From: Bradyrhizobium sp. WSM471
GTDB taxonomy: Bacteria > Pseudomonadota > Alphaproteobacteria > Rhizobiales > Xanthobacteraceae
Assembly (NCBI RefSeq): GCF_000244915.1
Contig: NZ_CM001442.1
Span: forward strand, 2,480,001-2,544,000
Length of the DNA: 64,000 nucleotides
Direction of reading: 5' to 3'
Shown piece by piece: positions 33,218 through 43,232 of the stretch. Under the pieces are notes generated by a model. That model was given only the letters and a program-made list of their open reading frames with translations. It ran no database searches and was not told the DNA's origin. Within the stretch, counting starts at the first letter, position 1. Each line of letters opens with the position of its first letter. The position numbers and the translations under genes were made by a program.

Positions 33218-35605
33218 TCAGAACTTGAAGTTCGCAAAGGCCCGCACGCCGATGCCGGGCATCAACACCTCGTCCTTGGTGTACGACACCGAATTGCGGA
33301 TGTTTTCGTTCAACAGATTGTTGCCGACGAGGCCGAGCAGCATCTCGCGCGCGCCGAATGCATTCGGGTTGAGCTTGGTCTTGTAGCTGACCTCGGCCTT
33401 CAGCAAATTGTAGCCTGCCGTCGGCGTCTCCGCGATCACGGCGACGTTGTTCTGCGCGAATGCGTGCAACAGGTTGATGCGGGCAAGCCAGTTGTCGTCG
33501 CGCCAGAACACGCCGCCGCCCAGCCGCACCGGCGGAATGCGCGGCACATTGGTGCCGTCGGTGAAGGTGGCCCGGACCACGTCGAACTGGTTCTCGATGC
33601 CCCAGATGCCGCCCTGGAATGCACCGACGTCGAGCTGCGACTGGAATTCGCCGCCGCGGAAGTTGGCATTGCGTTGTGAGTAGACCGCCTGGTTCAGCTC
33701 TGCATCGGGCGCGCCGCAGGAGGCAAAATCGCCGTCGCACATCACGCCGGTAAGGCGGCGATAGATGAAATTGTCGAAGTGCGTGTAATAGGCGGTCGCC
33801 TCGAACCGGAATGGTCCGGTCGCTTTGCGCAAGCCGATTTCGACCGACTTCGCGGTCTCGATGGTGAGGTTCGGATTGCCGATGTCGAAGGTCGCGGTCG
33901 CATCATGGCCGCCGCGCGAGAACAGTTCGGCGGGCTTGGGCGCACGCTCGACATATTGCGCGGTGATGCTGCCGACCATGCCGCCCGGCAGGTCTTGCAG
34001 CAAGCCGATGCTGCCGCTCTTCGGCGTGAAAGACGGATTGCGGACGGTGCTCGTTTGCGGCGTCCCGTCGGGCAGGAAGTCTGCGGGGAAATCGGGCGTC
34101 GACCCGTGCAGTTCGACATGTTCGATCCGGCCCGCGATCTGCGCCTTGGTCTGTTCGGTGAATTTGAACTCGTTGAAGACGTAACCCGCGACCCGGTAGT
34201 TCCGGTTCGGGTCCCACAATCCATTGAATAGCGCGCCGGGATCATCCGGGCTTGGCGCGGTCAGCTCCTGGTGGCCCGCCTGGAAGCCGAACGCCGTCGT
34301 CACCTCGGCGAAGCGCGCGTTGAACGGCATCAGCTGCACTTCGGTGCGGAGCTCCTGCTCCTTGTTGGTGAAGGTCTGCCGCACGCCATCCGTCGTCGGG
34401 TCGGTCGTGTCCGCGAGCCCGATCTCGTTGTGCCTGTAGTCCGTCGCGCCGGCCCAGAAACGGACCGCATCGATCGCGGCGGCGTCGGGATGGTACTCGC
34501 CCTTGACGTTGATCTTGGTCTGGTGGCCGTCGATCCGCGTGTTGTGGTCGGCGCCGTCGATGCCGGGGATGTGGTAGAGCGCGTCGTTCTGCGTGATCGC
34601 CGCACCGATATAGCCTCCCTGGAAAAAGTAGGAGCCGCCGATCGAGGCGCCGTCCGAGCGCGTCGCCGAATTGGGCTGGCGGCCGTTGGCGACGGTCCGC
34701 GTCTGATCATTCAGATACGGGTAGCTCGGAATGCTGTAATCGGTGGTGTTGCGGCCGTAGACGTCGGCATGGAAGGCAAAATTGCCGCCGCCGGTGTCGA
34801 GCAGCACGCCGCTTTCGACGCCGCGATCGACCGAGCTGAACGCGCTGCGCGTTTCGGCGGTGACGCAAGGCGACGTCGCGGCGCTCGCGAGCGGCGCCTT
34901 GGTGGGCATGCCGTAGGCCTGGAACGATGGCGCGCAGGAGGGCAGCGCGTCCGGAATGCGGTTGTTGGTGGCGCTGACGACGCCGCCGATCGAGGTCGAG
35001 CCGTAGCGCAGCGCAGCCGGCCCGCGCACCACTTCGACCTGGTTGGTCGCGAGCGGATCGATCGGGACGAAATGGTCCTCGCCGAGATCGGAGGCGCCGC
35101 CGGCATTGGTGCCGTTCTCGACGATGCCGACGCGGTTGACGTCGACCCCCCGGATGATCGGCCGGCTGGAGGCGCCGGGCGCGAAGCTCGATCCGGTGAT
35201 GCCGGGTTTCGAGAACAGGAGGTCGCCGAGCTGGCCGCCGCCCTCGCGGCGGATCTCCTCGTTCGGCACCACCGTGACCGTCGCGAACTGGTTGGTCACG
35301 ATGGGCAGCACGCCCTGCTGAGGTGCGGCGGCGGTAGCCGCTGCCGCCGGCGTGGCTTCCGCCGCGGGCTGGCGGCTGCGCGATCGTCCGGTGTGGGCGA
35401 CGCGGACCGGGCTGCGGGTCGGCACCACGGCTCTACGCACGATCGGGCTTGGCGCCGTCACGGTGACGGCAGGGATTTCCGTCGACGACTTATCCTGCGA
35501 AGGCTGTTGTACAGGTTCTTGGGCGAGCGCGGATGTGGCGGCGGCGCCGAGCAGGAGCAGGCTTGCTCCGGCGAGATGCTGCACGCGTCGCAATTCAAAT
35601 GACAT
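33218..35605 (-). CDS. TonB-dependent outer-membrane receptor, possible zinc importer (ZnuD-like)
   Basis: A 795-residue receptor. A signal peptide ends at SALA (28). A TonB-box-like IPAVTVTAP lies near 44–52, followed by an Ala/Pro/Arg-rich linker, the plug domain (RPIIRGVDVNRVGI, then QVEVVRGPAALRYGSTSIGGVV), and a 22-strand barrel ending in VRAFANFKF with the terminal phenylalanine required for assembly. A Zur-like box precedes the upstream DUF2946 gene, and the plug sequence resembles ZnuD-type receptors, so zinc is the best guess for substrate (inference). The gap to DUF2946 is 148 bases. Confidence 0.88.
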   Translation of the reverse strand: MSFELRRVQHLAGASLLLLGAAATSALAQEPVQQPSQDKSSTEIPAVTVTAPSPIVRRAVVPTRSPVRVAHTGRSRSRQPAAEATPAAAATAAAPQQGVLPIVTNQFATVTVVPNEEIRREGGGQLGDLLFSKPGITGSSFAPGASSRPIIRGVDVNRVGIVENGTNAGGASDLGEDHFVPIDPLATNQVEVVRGPAALRYGSTSIGGVVSATNNRIPDALPSCAPSFQAYGMPTKAPLASAATSPCVTAETRSAFSSVDRGVESGVLLDTGGGNFAFHADVYGRNTTDYSIPSYPYLNDQTRTVANGRQPNSATRSDGASIGGSYFFQGGYIGAAITQNDALYHIPGIDGADHNTRIDGHQTKINVKGEYHPDAAAIDAVRFWAGATDYRHNEIGLADTTDPTTDGVRQTFTNKEQELRTEVQLMPFNARFAEVTTAFGFQAGHQELTAPSPDDPGALFNGLWDPNRNYRVAGYVFNEFKFTEQTKAQIAGRIEHVELHGSTPDFPADFLPDGTPQTSTVRNPSFTPKSGSIGLLQDLPGGMVGSITAQYVERAPKPAELFSRGGHDATATFDIGNPNLTIETAKSVEIGLRKATGPFRFEATAYYTHFDNFIYRRLTGVMCDGDFASCGAPDAELNQAVYSQRNANFRGGEFQSQLDVGAFQGGIWGIENQFDVVRATFTDGTNVPRIPPVRLGGGVFWRDDNWLARINLLHAFAQNNVAVIAETPTAGYNLLKAEVSYKTKLNPNAFGAREMLLGLVGNNLLNENIRNSVSYTKDEVLMPGIGVRAFANFKF

Positions 35606-35753
35606 GGTCTTGATTCCAGTCAGGCGCCGTCCGCATGATGGTCTGCTGATCGGCGGCGGCCTGCCGTCGCTGCACGACGGAATTCGACTTCAACTGCTCC
35701 CGGGTACGCGCCTGAAAGCGGCGAGCCCGGGCGTGATCAAGCGTTGTTGGAAG

Positions 35754-36158
35754 TCAGGACGCGGGAGGGGCGCGGGGCTGGAATGCCGTGCCGGCCGATT
35801 TCAGGTGGACGAATTCGGCGTCGGTGGTGCGGTAGAGCAGCTCGATCGCCTGCGGCAGCAACAACACAGGCGGCGCCGCAAACATGACGGTGCCGGCCAT
35901 CGCGACCAATGCGCAGATCGCGCAATTGTCCTCGCCCGGGTGCTCCCGGTCGGGAGCCACCGGCGATTGCCGCTCGACCGCGGCGCGGTCGATCGAAGCG
36001 AGTCCGTGGTTGCTGTCGGTCTGCTGCAGCGAGGACTGGGCGAGGGGAGCGGCCTGGGCGAACCAATGGCTGTGGCCGAACGTCAGCGCGAACTGCACCA
36101 GCATCGCGAAGATCGCGAGCCGGGCGCCGTGCCTGATATTCGACCGAAACCACTTCAT
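35754..36158 (-). CDS. DUF2946 family exported/membrane protein
   Basis: A 134-residue protein with an N-terminal hydrophobic segment (about residues 12–28, ending near QAA) and a second one (about 85–105). The DUF2946 motif is NCAICALVAMAG, a CxxC pair, with HSH in the N-terminal part and HPGED just before the cysteines; together these could bind metal. Members often sit next to metal-related TonB receptors or copper genes. I chose the ATG at 36158; starts farther upstream would run into the Zur-like box. Confidence 0.8.
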   Translation of the reverse strand: MKWFRSNIRHGARLAIFAMLVQFALTFGHSHWFAQAAPLAQSSLQQTDSNHGLASIDRAAVERQSPVAPDREHPGEDNCAICALVAMAGTVMFAAPPVLLLPQAIELLYRTTDAEFVHLKSAGTAFQPRAPPAS

Positions 36159-36206
36159 CTGGAAACGCCACCCCACATCGCGAGGGACCATCCCTGATCC
36201 CGCGAC

Positions 36207-36221
36207 GTTATAATGTAACAT
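36207..36221. promoter_or_regulatory. Zur-box-like palindrome before the DUF2946–TonB receptor genes
   Basis: GTTATAATGTAACAT is an imperfect palindrome: GTTA and TAAC arms around a TATAATGT centre, with 10 of 13 positions symmetrical over the core. Zur operators in proteobacteria follow the pattern GTTAT-AxxAT-AAC. It lies 49 bases upstream of the chosen start and would overlap the promoter. Confidence 0.55.
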
Positions 36222-36315
36222 CGCCCGATCGGTCAGTGGATGTCAACCGCTGTCGAGCCGACCCGAGCGGGCCGGCTCCTCGCTGTGTCGTGCGGGCAAC
36301 TGAACGCCTACGGCA

Positions 36316-37362
36316 TCAGAGCTTTTTGCTCTGGAGCCAGGTGCGGATGGCCTCGATGAGTTCTGCCTTGCGCTCCAGCGGCAGCCAATGCCCCGCGGGC
36401 AGGCTCGTCACGGTCAGGTCCGGGCAGGCGGCCCGCATCGGGTCACCTTGGCGATTTCCGGTGATGCTGCAGATCTGATCAAAGTCGCCGTTAACGAACA
36501 GCACCGGCTGCGACAGGCGGCCGCCACTGGGTGCCTTGCGCGCATAGGCGATGTTGGCGTCGTCGTTCAGGTACCACGCGCAGGATGGGCGGAAGCCATG
36601 AGTCTTGAACGTCTGCACCAGCACGTCGAAGTCCGCCGGCGGCCAGAGAGCCGGATCGGGCTCAATCAGCGGGGCGCGGTGCGCGGCGCCAAAGCGCCCT
36701 CCATTGCGCGTGACCATCGCATTCGGCGAAACCTTGCCGATGCCGGCGGGGTCGCCTGGCCGAAAGATCGACGCCAGCGATGCTGCCAATTCTGCATCGA
36801 GATCGGCGACTGCCGCCTCGAAGTGCGTGGTGTAGTAACGGTAGTAATCCCATTGGCCGTCCGGATATTGGTCAGCCGGATAAATCGTTCGGTCGACCAG
36901 CGGGACGACTGTGCGCAGGGCGTGCCCGTCGGGTTGATACGCCAGCGAGGTCAGCACGACTCCGCGGCTGCGCTTGGGCTGATGCGCGACCAACTCACCG
37001 ACCACAACACAGCCCCAGTCGTGGCCAACCCAGATCGCAGGCTTGCCGCCAAGGTGATCATGGAGTTCGGCCATGTCCGTCACGATTTTCTCGATGGTAT
37101 AGGCGTCGTTGGCTGCAGGGGTGGAAGAGCCGCCGTAGCCGCGCAGATCGGGAGCGACGCAGTGCCAACCGTCGGCGGCAAACGCGCCCATCTGCGCGCG
37201 CCACATCAAACTGATGCTCGGCCAGCCATGGACGAAGATCATCAATGGTCCGTCCGCCGGCCCGCACTGGATGTAGCGCGTTGTCTGACGAGGCGAGCTG
37301 AACGTGCGCTGGTCGAGCGTTCGTTCGGCTCCAGAACCGATCGGTTGAAGTGGGTCTGTCAT
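36316..37362 (-). CDS. Alpha/beta hydrolase, epoxide-hydrolase-like
   Basis: A 348-residue alpha/beta hydrolase. The oxyanion motif HGWP is near residue 45, the nucleophile elbow is VGHDWG near 112 (aspartate nucleophile, the epoxide-hydrolase/dehalogenase type), the cap domain carries tyrosines (YYRYYTTHF) fit for epoxide activation, and the catalytic acid and histidine are in FVNGDFDQ and PAGHWLPLE. Substrate is unknown. Its start is 44 bases beyond the stop of the MoxR operon, so it might be its last gene. Confidence 0.88.
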   Translation of the reverse strand: MTDPLQPIGSGAERTLDQRTFSSPRQTTRYIQCGPADGPLMIFVHGWPSISLMWRAQMGAFAADGWHCVAPDLRGYGGSSTPAANDAYTIEKIVTDMAELHDHLGGKPAIWVGHDWGCVVVGELVAHQPKRSRGVVLTSLAYQPDGHALRTVVPLVDRTIYPADQYPDGQWDYYRYYTTHFEAAVADLDAELAASLASIFRPGDPAGIGKVSPNAMVTRNGGRFGAAHRAPLIEPDPALWPPADFDVLVQTFKTHGFRPSCAWYLNDDANIAYARKAPSGGRLSQPVLFVNGDFDQICSITGNRQGDPMRAACPDLTVTSLPAGHWLPLERKAELIEAIRTWLQSKKL

Positions 37363-37406
37363 GGTCGAGAAACTCCGCTTGAAGCGAAGGGAGGCGCGTG
37401 AGCCGC

Positions 37407-39470
37407 CTAGCGCCCTTCGCGGATCCAGGTCGCGGCAAACGCGCCAAGCAGCAGCAGCAACCCGATCAGGCCGGCAAAGATCGGCAGCACGCCGACGCCC
37501 TTCACGACGCTGGCGTCGCGCATCCGCACGCCCATCCAGCCGTCACCGTGGAAGACGCTCGCCGAGCGGACCGGCAGGATGCGCGGCAGCTCGACGCTGG
37601 CGCCGTCGACCACCCGCACGGCGTCACCGCCGGTGGCCTGGGTCAGGGGCTTCAACGTCTCGGTGGTGGAGGTGACTTCCGAAAACTCCTTCGGATTGGT
37701 CGGGCCGACATTGATCAGCGCCTTCAGCGTGCCGTCGGTGGCTTGCCACAGGCCGAGCTCGCTCGCCGGCAGGCTGGCGCGCCATTCGCCGGGATCGCCG
37801 GCCGCAAGCGTCAGGTCGCGCGACACGCCCGACGGCGAGGTCACGCTCACCGGCTGAACGCTGTCCGCCATGGTCTGGCGCACCACCACGAGATTCTTGC
37901 CCTGCACCTGCAGGCGCAACGCTTCCTCGTCCAGATCGGGCTGCTTCATCAGCCAGTGCGACATCCGCCGCAACAGGTCGAGATGCGGGCCGCCGCCTTC
38001 ATAGCCGCGCGCCCACAGCCAGATGTGGTCGGAGAGCAGCAGCGCGACGCGGCCTTCGCCGAAGCGGGACAGGAACAGCAGCGGCTTGCCGTCGACGCCC
38101 GTCATGACGGGCGGGTTGACTGCATTGCGGGTATCGACGGTGCGGAAGAACCTGCTCCAGCGCGGCGGCTCGGAGGCCGAACCCTCGAGGCCCCGCGTGA
38201 CGGGATGGCGTTTGCCGACGTCGGACAGATGCGCGTAGAACGGCTTTTCCGTCACCCCGACGGGTTCGGCCGGCAGCACCGAATCCAGCGGCGTGCGCCA
38301 GATGCTGGTGTTGGAGGCGTAATCAGGGCCGGCCGAGACCAGCACTGCGCCGCCGGACCGCACGTAGCGTGCGATGTTGTCGAAATAGGCGATCGGCAGC
38401 ACGCCCTGGCGCGCATAGCGGTCGAAGATGATCAGCTGGAATTCGTTGATCTTCTGCTGGAACAGCTCGCGGGTCGGAAATGCGATCAGCGACAATTCAT
38501 TGATCGGCGTGCCGTCCTGCTTCTCCGGCGGCCGCAGAATGGTGAAGTGGACGAGATCGACGCTGGCATCGGACTTGAGCAGGTTGCGCCAGGTGCGCTC
38601 GCCGGAATGCGGCTCGCCCGAGACCAGCAGCACGCGCAGCTTGTCGCGCACACCGTCGATGGCGACGACGGCACGGTTGTTCACCGGCGTCAGTTCCCGC
38701 TCGAGCGGCGAGGCCTCGATCTCGACGATGTTCGGCCCGGAATGCTTGATGTCGACATCGACGCTTGCGCTCTGGCCGCTTCCCAGCGTGCGCTCGTTGA
38801 TGACCTCGCCGTCCCTGCGGACCGTGACCTTGGCGCGCTCGCCGCTGACGCCCTGGTCATCGAGGCGGTAGGTGATGGTCTGGGGCTGCCCGACGATGCC
38901 GAAGCGCGGCGCCGCGATGACCGCGATACGGCGGTCGCGCTCGTCTTTTTGCCCGGTGATCAGCGCGTGCACCGGCGCCTGGAAGCCGAGCCCGGCGGCG
39001 TTGGCCGGAATGTCGTGAACGCGGCCGTCGGTGATCAGGAAGGCGCCGGCGACGCGGTCGACAGGCACGTCCGACAAGGCCGAGGCCAGCGCGCCGAACA
39101 GCTTGGTGCCGTCGGTCTCGCCGTCGGCCTGTCCGGCATCGACGACGCGGACCTCGAGCCCCTTGATCTTCTTCAGGCTGTCGACCAGCGCTTCCTGCGC
39201 CTGAGCGGCCTCGCGATTGCGATTGCCGAAATTCTGGCTCGGGCTCTTGTCGACGACGATCGCGGCGACAGAGGTGAGGGGATCGCGGTCCTCGCGGGTG
39301 AAGGAGGGATTGGCGAGCGCCAGCAGGAACAGCGCCAACGCGGCCACGCGCACGGCAGCGCCGCGCGCACGTGCCAGCAGCAGCACGAGCGCGATGACGA
39401 TGATCGCGGCCAGCGCGAGCCACAGGACGATCGTGGGAACAAGCGGCGTGAATGCGATGCCGTAATTCAT
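37407..39470 (-). CDS. Membrane protein with glutamine-amidotransferase-like domain, last gene of the MoxR operon
   Basis: A 687-residue inner-membrane protein. Two N-terminal helices (about 10–32 and 38–55) are followed by a VWA-like region (AAIVVDKSPSQNF, a MIDAS-like DxSxS variant), a long beta-rich stretch, and a class-I amidotransferase-like fold with LLVSGEPHSGERTW and VRSGGAVLVSAGPDY. A final helix lies near 660–682. Known relatives follow MoxR, DUF58 and DUF4159 genes in alphaproteobacteria. It begins seven bases after the previous stop. Confidence 0.85.
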   Translation of the reverse strand: MNYGIAFTPLVPTIVLWLALAAIIVIALVLLLARARGAAVRVAALALFLLALANPSFTREDRDPLTSVAAIVVDKSPSQNFGNRNREAAQAQEALVDSLKKIKGLEVRVVDAGQADGETDGTKLFGALASALSDVPVDRVAGAFLITDGRVHDIPANAAGLGFQAPVHALITGQKDERDRRIAVIAAPRFGIVGQPQTITYRLDDQGVSGERAKVTVRRDGEVINERTLGSGQSASVDVDIKHSGPNIVEIEASPLERELTPVNNRAVVAIDGVRDKLRVLLVSGEPHSGERTWRNLLKSDASVDLVHFTILRPPEKQDGTPINELSLIAFPTRELFQQKINEFQLIIFDRYARQGVLPIAYFDNIARYVRSGGAVLVSAGPDYASNTSIWRTPLDSVLPAEPVGVTEKPFYAHLSDVGKRHPVTRGLEGSASEPPRWSRFFRTVDTRNAVNPPVMTGVDGKPLLFLSRFGEGRVALLLSDHIWLWARGYEGGGPHLDLLRRMSHWLMKQPDLDEEALRLQVQGKNLVVVRQTMADSVQPVSVTSPSGVSRDLTLAAGDPGEWRASLPASELGLWQATDGTLKALINVGPTNPKEFSEVTSTTETLKPLTQATGGDAVRVVDGASVELPRILPVRSASVFHGDGWMGVRMRDASVVKGVGVLPIFAGLIGLLLLLGAFAATWIREGR

Positions 39471-39477
39471 ATAGATC

Positions 39478-42291
39478 CTACTGCCCCAGCCGTTCGATCA
39501 GGGCCGGCGCGTGCACCTGATCGGCCTTGTAGTTGCCGGTCAGCGTGTACATCACGATGTTGGCGCCAGCGCGATAGGCGAATTCGCGCTGGCGGGGGTC
39601 GCCGCCGGTCACCGGCAGCATGGACTGGCCGTCGGGCCGCACGGCCCATGCGCCGGCCAGGTCGTTCGAGGTGATGATGATCGGCGAGACGCCGTCGCCG
39701 CCGCGCGCCGGCCGTTGCGCGCCGTCGTCATCGTCTTCACGCGGCAAGGTCTCGACCCAGGTCTGGCCGGTGGTGAAGCGGCCGGGGAAGTCGCGCAGGA
39801 GAAAGAAGGTCTTGGTCAGCACGTGCTCGCGCGGCACCGGCTCCAGCTCGGGCACATCGAGCGAGGACAGGATCTCGCGGAGCGTCTGCATGGCGGGGGT
39901 CTGCGCGGCGCCGTTCGCGCCGGGCGGCGCTTCGACCGCGTCGCGGGTGTCGAACAGCACGGTGCCGCCCTGCTTCATGTAGACGTCGATCTTGTTGATG
40001 GCGTCCCGCGACGGCTTGGGCGCGCCCGGCACGATCGGCCAGTAGATCAGCGGGAAGAAGGCGAGCTCGTCGCGCGCCGGATCGATGCCGACGGGGTCGC
40101 CGGCCTCGAGCGCGGTGCGCTGGGCCAGGAACAGCGTCAGTCCCGATAGCCCAGCCCTGACGATGGAATCAACGTCGGCATTGCCGGTCACGACATAAGC
40201 GAGGCGGGTCTGCGACACCGCCTTCATCGCGAACTCGTCGGACGCGCTGTCCGCGTGCGACGGCGTCGGCACGAACGAGGCGAGGCCCGCGAGAGCCAAC
40301 CCAACGACGATCATCGCGGGCGCGGCGCGGCGGCGCAGCAGCGCGGCAAGGCCGCCGCCGAGCACCGCGACGATGATGGCGTCGATCAGGAACAGCGCGA
40401 GCGCCGTCGACAGCAGCCAGCCGCGCAAATCCTGCGGTTCGGCATTGGTGTAAGTGGCGCGGCGGGCGCGCAGGCTCGCGGTGTTCAGGGCTGCGATACG
40501 GTCGGCGCTGGCAAGCGTGTTCACGGCGAGCGGTCCTTCTGCCGGACCATAGAAGCCTGGCGGATGATCGGGTGTGGCGCGGTCGCGATAATCCGCGGGC
40601 AGCGGCTTTGCGGCGGCCGGCGGCGGACCGAATGCGCCGAAGCCGTCGAGGATATGCAGCGGCGCCACCGTCTCGGCGGTCCCTTCAGTGGCAACGCCTG
40701 CCCCCGGCTTGGCGGTATAGCCGGACATGTCGACGACGCGCCGCAGGATTTCAACGAAGGTGCCCGACATCGGCAGATCCGACCAGCGCATGTCGGCGCT
40801 GACGTGGAACAGGCTGACCACGCCCTTGCCGCGATGCTCGCCGGTTACCAGCGGCGTGCCGTCTTCCAGCGACGCCCAGCTCTTGGTGGCGAGCACGGCG
40901 TCGGGCTCGGCCAGCACCTGGCGGCTGATGGTGACGTCCTTGGGGACCACGACTCCGGCAAACGGACCGTCGGCGGCAAAGGAGGCCAGATGTTGCGGCT
41001 TTTCCCAGGTCAGGCTGCCGCCGAGCGTCCGGCCGCCCTTGCGCAGCTTGACCGGGACGAGATCGTCCTCGGCCTGCGCCAGCCGCGGACCGGCGAACCG
41101 CACCAGCACGCCGCCCTGGTCGATCCAGGCATTGAGACGCTCGCGGATTTCAGGCGCGATGGTGCCGACATCGGCAAGGATGATCATCGGCAGCTTCTGG
41201 TCGAGGAACTGAGTAATGCCCTGCTGCGGCGAGCCCTTGTCGGCGAGCCGCACGTCGGCGAACGGCGCCAGCGCGCGGGTGAGATAGAAGGTCGGCGCCA
41301 ACAGCGGCTGCGCGGTCTCGCTGGTGGAGCCCGAGACGATGCCGATGGCGCGGCGGCGCCAGCGCTTGTCGAGCAGCTGCACCGCGCCTGCGGAGCGCTC
41401 GCCGGCAATTTCCAGCCGCGTGATGTCGTTGCGCAGCTCGACCGGCAGATCGAACGAAGCTTCAACTTCCTTGTCCTGCGGGCCGAACGAATAACGGGCC
41501 TCGCCGATCGGCGAGGCCTTCTGGTCCAGCGCGCGCACGGTGCCGATGGCAATGCCGCTGTCGGTGCGCAGCACCTTCACCGTCATTTTGGCTGCGGCGT
41601 TCTCGGCCGCGACCAGGGCCAGCGGCGACGAGGTGCCGCCTTCGAACACGGTCAGGCTGCGATCGCCGATGGTCTTGCCGAGGCCCGTCACGAATTCCTC
41701 GCCGCGACCGGTGTCGACGCTGTCGGAGAGCCAGGCGATCTCGCAGTCGCCGGTCGCTTTCAGGAAGCGATCGATGGCGGTCAGGGTCTCGACGCGCTCG
41801 ATCGAATACGGCTTTGGCGTCAGCTGCCGCAGCGCGACGCGCGCGGCGCCCGCCGGCATCAGGGTGATATCGCGGTTCGGCTCGGACAGCGGCACCAGCG
41901 CAATCGCACGGCGGTCGTTCTCGGCACTGGCGATCAACTCGTCGGCGGCCCTGATCCGGATGTCCCAGTTCGATGCCGCGCTCCAGCCGTCGTCGAACAT
42001 GATCATCAGCGGCGCCTTGCTCGTGGCCGCGCCCGTTTGCGGATTCCAGATCGGGCCGGCGGCGGCGAAAATGACCAGCGCCGCAGCCATGAGCCGCAAT
42101 GCGGTCAGCCACCACGGCGTCCGCGACGGGGTCTCTTCGCGCGGTGCGATGTCGAACAGCAGGCGCGTCGGCGGAAACTCGATGCGGCGTGGCCGCGGCG
42201 GCATCACGCGCAACAGCCACCACAGCACCGGCAGGCTGACGAGGCCGATCAGGAGCAGCGGTTCGGTGAAGGCGAGCGGCAGTCCCATCAT
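39478..42291 (-). CDS. DUF4159 protein with BatA-type N-terminus
   Basis: A 937-residue membrane protein. The N-terminus is the BatA/Aerotolerance-regulator type: a helix (8–26), PPTRLLFDIAPREE, and a second helix (about 62–80). A VWA-like region without intact metal motif follows (LMIMFDDGWSAAS). Further helices lie near 635–660 and 670–690. The C-terminal 220 residues are the DUF4159 domain (ELAFFPLIYWPIV, GGTVLFDTRD). It overlaps the DUF58 stop by four bases. Role within the MoxR system is unknown; a scaffold on the periplasmic face is likely. Confidence 0.87.
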   Translation of the reverse strand: MMGLPLAFTEPLLLIGLVSLPVLWWLLRVMPPRPRRIEFPPTRLLFDIAPREETPSRTPWWLTALRLMAAALVIFAAAGPIWNPQTGAATSKAPLMIMFDDGWSAASNWDIRIRAADELIASAENDRRAIALVPLSEPNRDITLMPAGAARVALRQLTPKPYSIERVETLTAIDRFLKATGDCEIAWLSDSVDTGRGEEFVTGLGKTIGDRSLTVFEGGTSSPLALVAAENAAAKMTVKVLRTDSGIAIGTVRALDQKASPIGEARYSFGPQDKEVEASFDLPVELRNDITRLEIAGERSAGAVQLLDKRWRRRAIGIVSGSTSETAQPLLAPTFYLTRALAPFADVRLADKGSPQQGITQFLDQKLPMIILADVGTIAPEIRERLNAWIDQGGVLVRFAGPRLAQAEDDLVPVKLRKGGRTLGGSLTWEKPQHLASFAADGPFAGVVVPKDVTISRQVLAEPDAVLATKSWASLEDGTPLVTGEHRGKGVVSLFHVSADMRWSDLPMSGTFVEILRRVVDMSGYTAKPGAGVATEGTAETVAPLHILDGFGAFGPPPAAAKPLPADYRDRATPDHPPGFYGPAEGPLAVNTLASADRIAALNTASLRARRATYTNAEPQDLRGWLLSTALALFLIDAIIVAVLGGGLAALLRRRAAPAMIVVGLALAGLASFVPTPSHADSASDEFAMKAVSQTRLAYVVTGNADVDSIVRAGLSGLTLFLAQRTALEAGDPVGIDPARDELAFFPLIYWPIVPGAPKPSRDAINKIDVYMKQGGTVLFDTRDAVEAPPGANGAAQTPAMQTLREILSSLDVPELEPVPREHVLTKTFFLLRDFPGRFTTGQTWVETLPREDDDDGAQRPARGGDGVSPIIITSNDLAGAWAVRPDGQSMLPVTGGDPRQREFAYRAGANIVMYTLTGNYKADQVHAPALIERLGQ

Positions 42292-43232
42292 GCGGCCGGC
42301 CCCGCCTTGATGGTCGTGGTGCGGGCGCCCGATTTGCTCACCTGCATGCCGGCATGCAGGAACAGCAAGAGCTCAGCGGCCGAGCGGTCGGTCGCATGCG
42401 TCGTGAACAGCCAGTCGAGCTTGTTGGTCTCGGCGCGGATCTGGTCGCGGTGCAGCGCGAGCCGCGTGGTGTAATCCTGCGCCCAGCTCTCGGCGCGGCC
42501 GGCGGTGATCACGCCGAATCCCTCGGGCTCGACGAACTCGACGCGGCCGGAATACGGGAATGATTCCTCGGCGGGATCGACGATTTGCACCAGCGTGCCA
42601 TGCGCACCGGAGCCGGACAGGCCGGCGAGCGTGGTCCTGATCTCGGAGATCGGCGACCAGAAGTCCGACAGCACGATCGTCTCGGCCAGCGCCGCGGGCA
42701 CGAAGGATGGTGGCAGGCTCAGGCGGTCGGCATCGTCATGCAGCATCGCCTGCGCCATCTTGTCGATGACGCTGCGGCTCGCGGTCGGTGCCATCAGCCC
42801 GGGAATGCCGACGCGTTCGCCGCCGGAGACGAGCAGCTCGGCCAGCGCGAAGGCGACGATCAGCGTCCGCTCGAGCTTGGATTCGCGCGCCTGCTTCGAA
42901 GCGAACGCCATCGAGGGCGAGCGGTCGGGCCAGATCCAGACCGTGTGCGAGGCTTCCCATTCGAGCTCGCGGACATAGAGAAGATCGTCACGCGCCGAGC
43001 GCCGCCAGTCGACGTTCTGCGACGGCTCGCCGGAGACGAAGCGGCGGTACTGCCAGAAATTTTCGCCGGAGCCGGCGCGACGGCGGCCGTGCAAACCGTG
43101 GATGACGTTGGCGGCGATACGGCGGGCCTCGAGCACCAGGCGCGGCAGCGAAGCGGCGAGCGTGCGGCTTTCGCCATCGGCACGTCGGATCGCGATGATC
43201 TCCTTCGCTGCGCGCCCGTTCTCTGCGGCCAT
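42288..43232 (-). CDS. DUF58 protein
   Basis: A 314-residue protein matching DUF58, the VWA-like partner usually found beside MoxR ATPases. The signature NVDWRRSARDD near residue 75 and the downstream VWIWPDRSPSM, with a MIDAS-like DxSxS, are visible. No membrane segment is seen at the N-terminus, unlike longer homologues. The ATG at 43232 shares its A with the MoxR stop (TGATG), so translation is coupled. Confidence 0.9.
   Translation of the reverse strand: MAAENGRAAKEIIAIRRADGESRTLAASLPRLVLEARRIAANVIHGLHGRRRAGSGENFWQYRRFVSGEPSQNVDWRRSARDDLLYVRELEWEASHTVWIWPDRSPSMAFASKQARESKLERTLIVAFALAELLVSGGERVGIPGLMAPTASRSVIDKMAQAMLHDDADRLSLPPSFVPAALAETIVLSDFWSPISEIRTTLAGLSGSGAHGTLVQIVDPAEESFPYSGRVEFVEPEGFGVITAGRAESWAQDYTTRLALHRDQIRAETNKLDWLFTTHATDRSAAELLLFLHAGMQVSKSGARTTTIKAGPAA

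Noticed and set aside
37398..39674. 758-codon plus-strand frame opposite the last MoxR-operon gene
   Set aside because: Low-complexity Arg/Ala/Gly/Asp composition typical of antisense shadows; no domain and no ribosome site.
40255..42474. 739-codon plus-strand frame opposite the DUF4159 gene
   Set aside because: Same antisense-shadow composition; the minus-strand protein has clear helices and the DUF4159 domain.
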